Below the pieces are notes generated by a model. The model was not told the DNA's origin and did not search any database. It saw nothing but the letters and a program-made list of their open reading frames with translations. The translations under genes and the position numbers were made by a program. DNA of 64,000 bases. Source: Hsuehochloa calcarea. Its lineage: Eukaryota > Streptophyta > Magnoliopsida > Poales > Poaceae. Positions 22,983 through 33,100 of the stretch are shown one piece after another (the first letter of the stretch is position 1; each line of letters begins with the position of its first letter). The stretch lies in the NCBI GenBank assembly GCA_036346395.1, contig CM070601.1, positions 8,739,763-8,803,762 of the forward strand, read 5' to 3'.

Positions 22983-23254
22983 TATTGAGGAACCGTTGCT
23001 GGCGAGTCCAGTCTGAACAATAATCTCGTAGACAAACATAGAATCGCATCAAATAATGCAAGAACACAATAACAGAATATTAGATTGAACACAGAGATGT
23101 AAGAGGCTTCTCACTTCTCTTTATTACTCTTCATACGATCAATACTTTACAATGACTAGTACACCCTATTTATAGTTTACATACCCTGCTAGGATTTGGG
23201 ATGGGGTGCCCATACATGGGCCGCCTGCTGGGCCGAGCCTATAGTTTCCCAACA
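22983..23254 (-). repeat. 3' LTR of Copia 1
   Basis: Aligns along its length with 29171-29441, with numerous substitutions, showing an old insertion. The outer terminus reads TATTGAGG where the partner has TGTTGAGA. Confidence 0.82.
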
Positions 23255-23488
23255 CCCCCCTTGGGCACCCATCATCACATGTTTATGCCTCGTCAAAACT
23301 CCATAAAAATCCAGTGGAAAAATTTAGAGAAAAAGTACATGACATGCGTTCTGCTGCGTTGCACGAATTGCCTCGTTAAAAACCTTGGCCGAGAAACTTC
23401 AGGAAAACTTGTTAAGGGAAAAGGAGTACAATCCACCCTATTTAATTTAATATCCAGGATTTATTCTTTGGGTACTCAATCTTCATGA

Positions 23489-23734
23489 TCAAGTTTCAAT
23501 AATGAGTTCATGAAGATACCCCTCTGAATTTTGCACTTCTTTAAATCTCATTATTCTAATTCCACGTATGCACCCTTCAAAGCTAGATACTGAAAGTGAC
23601 TTAGTCAATAAATCTGTTATATTTTCACATGATTTAGTATACAGTACTTTAATCTTGTCCATCTTTTGCAATTCATGAGCATAAAAGAACTTAGAGTTGA
23701 TATGATTTGTGAGTTGACTCTTCACGTAACTCAT
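23489..23734 (-). pseudogene. Copia 1 RNase H C-terminus
   Basis: The frame contains KIKVLYTKSCENITDLLTKS, the typical Copia C-terminal stretch (usually ADLFTKSLP), close to the purine tract and 3' LTR. Confidence 0.75.
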
Positions 23735-24277
23735 CTACACTTGTGAAACATAAGCTGCATTATCTTCATAGATAATAGTGGCGATTTGCGCGATATTCAA
23801 TCCACACGACTGCTGGATGTGGTGAATCATCCGCTGAAGCCAAACACATTCTCGTGAGGCCTCGTACAGTGCTACGATTTCTGAGTGGTTCATCGAAATC
23901 AATACAAGACTTTGCTTAGATGATTTTCATGAAATGCAGTTCCACCACATAGGAATAAATAGCATGTTTGCGACTTGGCTGTATGTGGGTTCTACAAGTA
24001 CCCGACATCTATATAGTCATTCATAGTTAGGTCTTGGTTCTTTCTGTAGAACAGACCAAGTTCTTTGCTTCCTTAGAGGTATCGGAAGATGTCATTCATT
24101 CTCTGCCAATGCCTTTGGTAGGTTTTGTACTATACATTACTAGTAGGTTCACGGCAAATGCAATGTCCGATCTAGTACATTTTGCTAAATACATCAGTGC
24201 TCCTACTGCGCTCAAGTGACTTCCAGTCCTAGGACTTTCTCCCCCTCTTCTCTAGGTCTGTACGGGTCCTTGTCTTG

Positions 24278-24920
24278 CTACAAGGATCTCCCGACCATCG
24301 GCACTTTCGAAGGGTATGCTTTTCCAAAATCAAACCTTTCTAACATCTTCTGAGTGTAGGTTGACTGATGTACTAATATCCCTTCAAGGGCATACTCAAG
24401 CTGCAAGCTTAGGCAATATTTGGTTTTACCCAAATCTTTCATTTCGAACTCTGACTCCAGGTAAGATCTTACTTTCTTAATACCTTCCAGGGTTCTAATG
24501 ATGTTCAGATCATCTTCATACACTAAGATTATACAAAATCCATCATGGGATCATTGTATAAATATACAGGGATAATTTTCATTATTCGTGTAGCCTTTCT
24601 TGCATAGAAAGTCGCTTCAAGCGATTATACCATATCATGTCTGATTGTTTAAGCCCATACAGTGACTTTCTAAGTTTCACACTATACAAATTTCTATTTG
24701 CTCTATCTTGATTTGGGACTGGGATACATTCAGGTACCTTCATATAAATGTTCGAATCCAAATTTCCATAAAGGTATGCAGTTACCACATCTATCAATTT
24801 CACTTTTAACTTCAAGTTTACTGCTATTGAGATTAAATATCTAAATGGTGGTTTCGCCCATGACTGGGGAATAGATTTATCCATAATCATCTTCTGAACG
24901 TTAAGTGAAACCTTGTGCAA
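24278..24920 (-). pseudogene. Copia 1 reverse transcriptase remnant
   Basis: 24582-24920 has DVVTAYLYGNLDSNIYMKVP and SLYGLKQS. 24278-24523 has the catalytic box as YEDD instead of YVDD, followed by EFEMKDLGKTKYCL. The two blocks are in different frames, so the enzyme is dead. Confidence 0.85.
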
Positions 24921-25757
24921 CGAGCTTTGCTTATTTTCATTTCTCTTTCGAACAAATACTCACTTATGCCCTACGGGTGCATATGGGGAGACGTGCGGCT
25001 TACAGGCCCAAACACCTCTTTTATTTAAAGATAATAATTCTACTTCTATTATCTTCTTCCAATCTTTCCAATCTGATCTTTTCTTTCATTCAGCTAGCGA
25101 TGCAGGCTTTGGATCAACATCGAAGATTGTGGTAATTTTCTTTGCAAAATCATTATCGACATTGGTTGTTGTCTTATTCATAGATTCTCCCGAGGTCACA
25201 AAGTTTATAGCTATTTATTCACGTGGTGATTCTTCTAATGCTTCTACTTACTCACCGCTGCTTTCAATTACGAGAGCAAGTCCCTTTAGTTTTCCAGCTC
25301 CGATGTGTGCGCACACATCCATACTGGCATCTCCTTCGTGGGGATATTCAATTCTGGTATGCCTTTTATGAAGGTTTCATATTAGTGTCAGGTCACAATT
25401 GGCTCCCCTTCTGGTTCTAGAGAACTTTGGTGATCGGTTGTGTCAAGTCCTTCTTATCTTTTTTCACCAGGCGTCCCTGGTTACTTTGGATTCGAGGGGC
25501 TGGAGTTCTTATTCTTTCAGAGGCCTTAGGACGGGATTAGGGATACCTTCATCGGTATTTCAACCCTCTCCGATGCATTGTGTGTAGGCACATGCGACTT
25601 GATCATGCTCTTCAAATTACTAAAGTGGTCAGGCGGATGATTCGTCAATGCTTGCAAATTAATTATCTTCTGGACTTCAATTATCTTCTGAACTTCTCTA
25701 TTCGCTTCACTAGTGCGCGGGTCATGTGCACATATTTCAATTATCTTCTGGACTTCT

Positions 25758-26423
25758 CTATTTCCTGATATTTTTCATCAAGGGGTGATTTCCTCCCCCT
25801 AATGACGGGAAAATAGTCTCATCTAATATAATATCAGTGAATTGGGCAGTATGCAAATCTCTCGTTATAGAGTCCAAATATCTGATTATGGATGATGTCT
25901 CATAACCAACGTACATCCTAGACTTTCGGAGAAGGCCCATTGCAGTTCGTTGTGGTGGTGGTATAGATATACAAACCTTACAACCAAAGATTAGAAATTT
26001 TCGGTGCTGACCCTTGCACTAGTTGCATAGGTGAATGGATGTTATATGCCGACGGTCTAATATTGATGAGAGTTGCTGCGAGCAGGACTGCGTGTCCCCA
26101 ACATGTAGTTGGTAAATTACAATTCTTAATTCTGCTAATCCATTCTAGGTGTGGACATGTGGTCTGGAATGCTCAATTTTAATTCTCATTTTCATTCAAT
26201 AATCATCAAATGTCTTCGAAGTAAATTCTTCGGTGTTGTCCATTCTGGTGGACTTCACATGATGATCAAGGAAATTATTCTTAATGTTAATTATATGTGA
26301 GATTAGCTTTGCAGAAGCGAGGTTTCTCGTAGACAATAAACGTACATACGACCATTTCGAGGAAACATCGATGAGCACCATAAAAATACCTAAATGGACC
26401 TGACAGGGGCTATATAAGACCAC
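25758..26423 (-). pseudogene. Copia 1 integrase remnant
   Basis: 26196-26423 contains FMVLIDVSSKWSYVRLLSTR and MDNTEEFTS, part of the DDE core. 25758-25940 contains MYVGYETSSIIRYLDS and ETIFPSLGG, the integrase C-terminal region. Frames are broken between the blocks. Confidence 0.8.
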
Positions 26424-27478
26424 AAATATCTCTTTATATACGCCTTATATACGGTCCAGGAATGCAGGGACTTCTTCCTACGCTTTCAAAGCAAAAGGTC
26501 GAGTAATTAATTTCCTGCCAGCACATGTGGGAAAGTCTTTACATTGATATTATATTCCTAAGAATTGTTAATTATATTTCTCATCATCCTAAGACCTAGG
26601 CGGCATAATCTATCACACCAGAGATAGAGAAGTTCATAGCTATTAAATACAATTTTTAGAGCAGTATAGGCTGCAGATGCCTTAAAAATAGTGTAGTATA
26701 GCCCAATTTCATATGAAGAAAGTCGTTTTAATATATTTTTTTTACTTTCTTCACGCTTTGTAATGAGCAGGTATTCCTTACCATACTCTTCTTCAGTCTC
26801 TACATAGAAAACTGTTAGTGCGAATATCCATGAGAGTTCTAGTCGATTCTGGGTACAACAAGGCTTCTTTAATTACCAAAGTTGTGCCCATTGGGAGATA
26901 GTTATGGCCTTTCCTGAGCCGATTATACAAGTATCCCCACTGTGATTGTCGTAAGACTACTAGCATTCTTGGTGATAAAAAAAATCCATCTCTCTCAAGG
27001 TGGCATCCATTGTGTCGCTACCTGCTAAGCACACTTTCTCCATAGGGTGCTACACGTGTTCTAATATAAGGTACTTTATTAATATACAGCAGGAAGCAAG
27101 CAACACATAAATAAATACTTCAGATATCATAACATAACTTGCTATTACAAATATGGGAATAAATCTTACAGATTCGTCATAAGAATTTAATGTTTTTCTC
27201 TCCCAGAGCTTACAACCATTATTCAAAGGATAAAATAATTCAATATCCTGCTTCAATTACAAACTGCAAGTTACTATAAAAGATCCAAGTGTAATGCGTA
27301 TACTAGATCGATTCAGCGAAGTATTCAGGAACTTCAACATCAATCTGCTCCATGGCGATCTTTTCCTCTTGGGAAACTACGGCTGCGGCCGCTGCGATGT
27401 CCAAAGGAGGGATGATGGAGACTGCTATTAGGTTGTTCACATCCATGATTGCAACTAATGGATGTAGATCATGATGTC

Positions 27479-27930
27479 CTATGCCCTTCTTAGACTTGAA
27501 AACATCAATAACGTGCGACCCACGGCCTTACCCTTCTTGCCCCTTTCCTTCGTGAGAGGCTTCATCACCTTGTAGCTGCTAGCATTGACTTCATGGCTAA
27601 CATTGCTACTAGGTGGCTGTGAGATGTAGTTCTTTCTTAGAACATCATCTTGAGCTTTCGCAGCTTGCATGGTGTCAATTAATGCGGCATACGCCTTGTA
27701 GCTGTCTTGACAATAGTTGTGTGCGGATTACACCGTATTTGGGTGAAAGGTAGAGAGAATCTTCTCAATCTTCCCTCATCCGTGATTACATTATCACAGA
27801 GTTGAAGACTTGTACAAATTCTGGTCATGCTGGGCCAGTTCTTCGAACTCCTGGTTCGTGATGCCAGTCATCTTCATATTCATGCAAAGTGTTCATAAGA
27901 TTACTACTGATAATCTGCATAAAATGGTTG
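27479..27930 (-). pseudogene. Copia 1 gag remnant
   Basis: The frame 27479-27670 (LRKNYISQPPSS, PLTKERGKKGKA) and the broken sequence above it (DNVITDEGKIEKIL) resemble the Copia gag of this group. No nucleocapsid zinc knuckle was found. Confidence 0.55.
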
Positions 27931-28557
27931 TAAAATTCTCATAACGTTCTTCAAACTCCCGATTCGTGATCGCGTATTTTTCTATATATTTTTCATGATT
28001 TACTACTATTTTTAGTGATTAAAAGTAATATAAATAATCACATATAGTCAAAACTATAAATATAATATATAAATAGCATAGAAATAATAATAATAAAGTT
28101 AAACATGTTTCAAAAGTTCAAAATTATTCAAAATGCGAATTCCCAAGACCCTTTCTTGCTGGAATTTTCTTATTCGCGAAATTTCCTCGTAATTTTCAAA
28201 ATTCCAAGGGATGGGAGCGGGAGCCGCGCGGGGTGGTGGCGCGGGGTGCCCCATGTGGGAGGCGGGGGCCGGCCGGCTTCATGGCGCAGCTCCAGGCCGG
28301 CATGTGCATGCTTGCCACCTGCTAGCGGCGTGGCTCTGTCGTTGCTTCCGTAGCGATGCGTGGTGGCGAACTAGCCGACCGGTAACGTATCGCGGAGGTG
28401 GTGACGGCCGCTTGCAGGCGGTGCCATGCACATGGTGCCTTTCGTGCCATTGCGTTCAATTTTTCTATGCATCCAGCTTGATCGATCGACATTGTGTCGG
28501 CTATTACTTGTCCGCACAGTGGCTAGATAGGAGTTTCTTTTCTTCCCATATCCATGC

Positions 28558-28875
28558 ATAATACTGTTCACTACATGAGATTACTGTTCATCAGGCGCGA
28601 TTACTATTTATGGTATGTGCACTATTCATCACACGCATACTGTTCATCAGGCGTGATTACTATTCATGGTACATGCACTGTTCATAGTGTGATTATTGTT
28701 CATCACACGTGCACTGTTCATCAGAGCAGTAGTGTTCATGGGGTGATTATTGTTCATCACGTATAACTAGTCATCAGGCGCGATTACTATTCATCACACA
28801 CACAATGTTCATCAGGAGTGATTACTGTTCATCACACACACACTGTTCATCAGTCGCGATTACTATTCATACAAT
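28558..28875. repeat. Minisatellite of GTTCATCA/GATTACT words in the Copia 1 leader
   Basis: About 14 imperfect copies of a 16-24 bp word, TACTGTTCATCA(G/C) followed by a short spacer and GATTACT or CACAC. It lies between gag and the primer-binding site, in the untranslated leader. A single TTTCACTGTTCATC is also present in solo LTR B (about 14150) and a related one in C. Confidence 0.75.
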
Positions 28876-29170
28876 TACCGATCGGCTTGGCCAGCAACTT
28901 CAAGTTGGCCCGCGGTAGATTAGAACGTATTTGTGATTTTTAATCTACGGTACAATCGACAACTACCTTTTCATGTAATCTACCGGTCGACATTGTGTCG
29001 GCGACTTCAAGTCGGCTCGCGGTAGATTAGAGCGGATTTGCACCGTAGGTTACAATTTAGAAAGCCAAATTTGCATAATTGAAAACAATCTAGAAAAACG
29101 ATTCAATGTACGAGTGTCGTTCATCGATGGTTACTTTTCGATCCGAGGAGAGTCGATCGTGCTGATAACG

Positions 29171-29441
29171 TGTTGAGAAACCGTCGCCGACGAGTCCAGT
29201 CCGAACGATAACCTCGTAGACAAACATCGAATCACATCAAACAATGCAAGAACACAAAAACAGAATAATAGATTGAACATAGAGATGAAAGGGGCTTCTT
29301 GTTTCTCTTTATTGCTCTTCATACGATCAATACTTTACAATGACTAGTATTCATTATTTATAGTCTATAGAACCTGCTAAGATTTGAGATGAAGTGCTCA
29401 TACATGAACCGACTATTAGGTGAGTCTATAGTTTTCCAACA
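29171..29441 (-). repeat. 5' LTR of Copia 1
   Basis: Starts TGTTGAGAAACC and ends TTTTCCAACA in plus orientation, with the primer-site sequence just inside at 29159-29170. Confidence 0.85.
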
Positions 29442-29698
29442 GTTTTCTACAAACCAGTATGGTACTTGAATGCAGAAAATGCTGGAATCGGAGAATGCCC
29501 GAAACAACCCAAACACGTTCACGGTGGGGGTCAGCTTTTGTGCAGGGCCAGACGGGGCGTACTCTCTCCCACCTGTCAACTCTGGTGCATCGGTTTCGCA
29601 CCTTTGTGGGCTTCTCCCGCGTTCTTCCCGTGTGCCGTGTGGTGTTCTCTCCGGGCGGATTTCGATTGTTGGACGGTACAAATTTCTATCTAGCTAGC

Positions 29699-29704
29699 TT
29701 TATT
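29699..29704 (-). terminator. Poly(A) signal of the reductase gene
   Basis: AATAAA on the minus strand, about 100 bp after the stop codon at 29806. It follows the intact distal exon 5 and not the proximal copy, which supports the distal end as the original 3' end of the gene. Confidence 0.6.
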
Positions 29705-29805
29705 GACGCACCAAAACTCTGTACAAGATCACACACACACACCCTGATCTCGTTCCCTCCCTCCCTCCCTCCCCTTCAGAGGCCTTAACTCGTCGGAGCT
29801 TTGCT

Positions 29806-30125
29806 TTAGTCGGACTCGACGGGGTAGTAGGCTTCGTAGGTGCACCTCCTCCGCGACGACACCAGCCTCGCCAGCTTCCGGTTGCAGAGCTCGAACGGCG
29901 CCGCCCGGTCGTTGTCGGGGCCGCGCTGCGCGAGCGCCCTTCCGGGGAGCCCCATCTGCCGCTCCAGCTCCGCGAACTCCTCCGCGAGCCGGACGACGTG
30001 GTCGTAGCAGATGTACCTCCCGCCGGCCGTGCAGCTCATCGCCTCGTACACGCGGACGTGCGCCTCCGCTAACCTCTCCACGTCCGACGTCGCGAGCAGG
30101 CCTTCCGCGAGCATGGCATGCGCTC
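29806..30125 (-). CDS. Reductase exon 5, distal copy (intact)
   Basis: Starts AHAMLAEGLLATSDVERLAE, includes AGGRYICYDHVV, and ends in the conserved RRRCTYEAYYPVESD before TAA. The acceptor is CATATGTGCAG. It keeps the frame through the segment where the proximal copy has lost two bases. It differs from the proximal copy by Cys for Gly in EAMSxTAGG. Confidence 0.88.
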
Positions 30126-33100
30126 CTGCACATATGTATGCGTGCACACGTAACAACTCCGGCTGATCGAGCAGCCTGAGCTGTCGGTTGATAGATACAG
30201 CAGTGCTGGGCAGACAGTGCGTGGTACAGACCTTTGAGGTAGGCAATGGATGGAGTAGAGTTTCGTCTCCGGAATCCTGGCCCGATTACCAGTGCAGGGC
30301 ATATCGTCACAAGCTTCAGGTCTCTTCCCCGTGCTGCCCTCCAGGCCGCCTTTTCCGCCATCGTCTTGCCAAGCGCGAACCACAGCTGAAAATGTTCAGG
30401 TCAGATCATTAGAGTGCTCCTTATTTTCCAATTAGAAAAAATATATATAATTTGTTCGCATTCGTTTAGTCAATGCAGTTCTGTTTTCCCTTTATTATTC
30501 ACCTTGTTATCACGACAGAAGCTTTCATCGCTCCAACAGTGTTCATCGATGGTGGTAGGAAACCGGCGGTGATGAGTATAGTTTTGCCTCCACACGCATG
30601 CCAATAGCGATGAGGTGAAAACACACTTCCTCACGGACTCTGTCCTTACGCACGCTTCAACCACCTGCTCTGCCGCTTTCGCTTCCAAACTTGCCATGTG
30701 TTTCTGTTGAAATTGACATCAAGTTAAGCAAGCCAGACATTCCAACTTAATGTTTACTAGTAGTATTATTCCTTGTGCTATCTTGGGAGTATTAGTCCCA
30801 ATAAGCTGTTTGCGAAGCCCAGATATTGTGTAATGTAAAAACAAGATGAATTTTCAACTTTTAAGATCACATAATCCAGTGCACAAATCAAGTGCTGAAC
30901 TGCCTTACAAGGTGCAAATTGAAATCTCGGATATGATTCGGGGGAAATCCTATTCTGTCTGCAACACCTACAAGGTTACACCTGATCTACACCATTCATT
31001 CAAAGTTTGAACATACTTTATACACACAATTTTTTACACGTACTAGTGCACGCGGTACAAAGCTAACTCAATGGATGACATCAGTTTATAATTTTAAGCA
31101 TTCGTGTGCAGAGCAAAAACTGAGGTATTCCAGGTTCCGACAGGACAAATTGGTCAAGAACTCTGATCCTGGTATCCATTACAATTTACCACCAAAAAAA
31201 GGTGCACTAGAAGGCACCATTAAATCGCCTTTCAAGGAAATATATTGACAATAAGATACTTGGCTTAGTGGACTATAAAGTAATCGTGTCAACTACTATC
31301 TCTAGTAAGTGCATTTCAACTACTAGATATAACCTCATGCCATTTACAGCAGTACATGTTCTTTAATCAGCCAGTTGCAAAATGATGTTATTGCTGAAGA
31401 AGCTGGTGACAAGGATATGGATGTTCAGTTGTGACCTGAAGAACGTTTGTTGAAGGACTCCCACCCTCCTGCGCCGCCTGTCACTCCGGCGGCGGCCTCC
31501 AACATCAATCCCCATCACATAGCCTCTCTCCAACCCGGCGCCGCCTGTCACTCCGGCGACGGCGCAACAACACCACTCTCAATAGACTTGTGGATATCAT
31601 GAGGATATGCTCATGATCTTATGATGATGTTACAATTGGCAATGACGTTTAAGGTTTGTCGAATCACGTATTTTTAGCAAAGTTATTGTGTCGTCGCTTT
31701 GCTTTAGTCGGACGCGACGGGGTAGTAGGCTTCGTAGGTGCACCTCCTCCGCGACGACACCAGCCTCGCCAGCTTCCGGTTGCAGAGCTCGAACGGCGCC
31801 GCCCGGTCGTTGTCGGAAATAGCTGCGCGAGCGCCCTTCCGGGAGCCCCATCTGCCGCTCCAGCTCCGCGAACTCCTCCGCGAGCCGGACGACGTGGTCG
31901 TAGCAGATGTACCTCCCGCCGGCCGTGCCGCTCATCGCCTCGTACACGCGGACGTGCGCCTCCGCTAACCTCTCCACGTCCGACGTCGCGAGCAGGCCTT
32001 CCGCGAGCATGGCATGCGCTCCTGCACATATGTATGCGTGCACACGTAACAACTCCGGCTGATCGAGCAGCCTGAGCTGTCGGTTGATAGACACAGCAGT
32101 GCTGGGCAGACAGTACGTGGTACGGACCTTTGAGGTAGGCAATGGATGGAGTAGAGTTTCGTCTCCGGAATCCTGGCCCGATTACCAGTGCAGGGCAGAT
32201 CGTCACAAGCTTCAGGTCTCTTCCCCGTGCTGCCCTCCAGGCCGCCTTTTCCGCCATCGTCTTGCCAAGCGCGAACCACAGCTGAAAATGTTCAGGTCAG
32301 ATCATTAGAGTGCTCCTTATTTTCCAATTAGAAAAAATATATATAATTTGTTCGCATTCGTTTAGTCAATGCAGTTCTGTTTTCCCTTTATTATTCACCT
32401 TGTTATCACGACAGAAGCTTTCATCGCTCCAACAGTGTTCATCGATGGTGGTAGGAAACCGGCGGTGATGAGGATAGTTTTGCCTCCACACGCATGCCAA
32501 TAGCGATGAGGTGAAAACACACTTCCTCACGGACTCTGTCCTTACGCACGCTTCAACCACCTGCTCTGCCGCTTTCGCTTCCAAACTTGCCATGTGTTTC
32601 TGTTGAAATTGACATCAAGTTAAGCAAGCCAGACATTCCAACTTAATGTTTACTAGTAGTACTATTCCTTGTGGTATCTTGGAGTATTAGTCCCAATAAG
32701 CTGTTTGCAACTTTTAAGATCACATAATCCAGTGCACAAATCAAGTGCTGAACTGCCTTACAAGGTGCAAATTGAAATCTCGGATATGATTCGGGGGAAA
32801 TCCTATTCTGTCTGCAACACCTACAAGGTTACACCTGATCTACACCATTCATTCAAAGTTTGAACATACTTTATACACACAATTTTTTACACGTAGTAGT
32901 GCACGTGGTACAAAGCTAACTCAATGGATGACATCAGTTTATAATTTTAAGCATTCGTGTGCAGAGCAAAAACTGAGGTATTCCAGGTTCCGACTGGACA
33001 AATTGGTCAAGAACTCTGATCCTGGTATCCATTACAATTTACCACCAAAAAAAGGTGCACTAGAAGGCACCATTAAATCGCCTTTCAAGGAAATATATTG

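Larger units (their letters stand above)
22983..29441 (-). mobile_element. Degenerate Ty1/Copia retrotransposon 1 (6.5 kb)
   Basis: LTRs of about 272 bp (22983-23254 and 29171-29441) end in CCAACA. Flanking pentamers are GTTTC and GTTTT. On the minus strand a purine tract (CCCAAGGGGGG) abuts the 3' LTR, and TTATCAGCACGA next to the 5' LTR is a Copia-type primer site. The gene order is gag (about 27930-27479), integrase (26423-25758), RT (24920-24278) and RNase H (23734-23489), as expected for Copia. Each block is broken by stops. One LTR has lost its terminal TG (now TA). The element lies about 260 bp beyond the poly(A) signal of the reductase gene. Confidence 0.88.

Noticed and set aside
28211..28561. 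116-aa GC-rich frame in the Copia 1 leader
   Set aside because: No recognisable domain; lies in the untranslated leader and opposite to the element.
28558..28875. Possible CRISPR-like array of short repeats with spacers
   Set aside because: Repeat units and spacers are both degenerate and variable in length; it is a minisatellite in a retrotransposon leader.
31656..32075. 139-aa plus-strand frame
   Set aside because: Antisense shadow of reductase exon 5.
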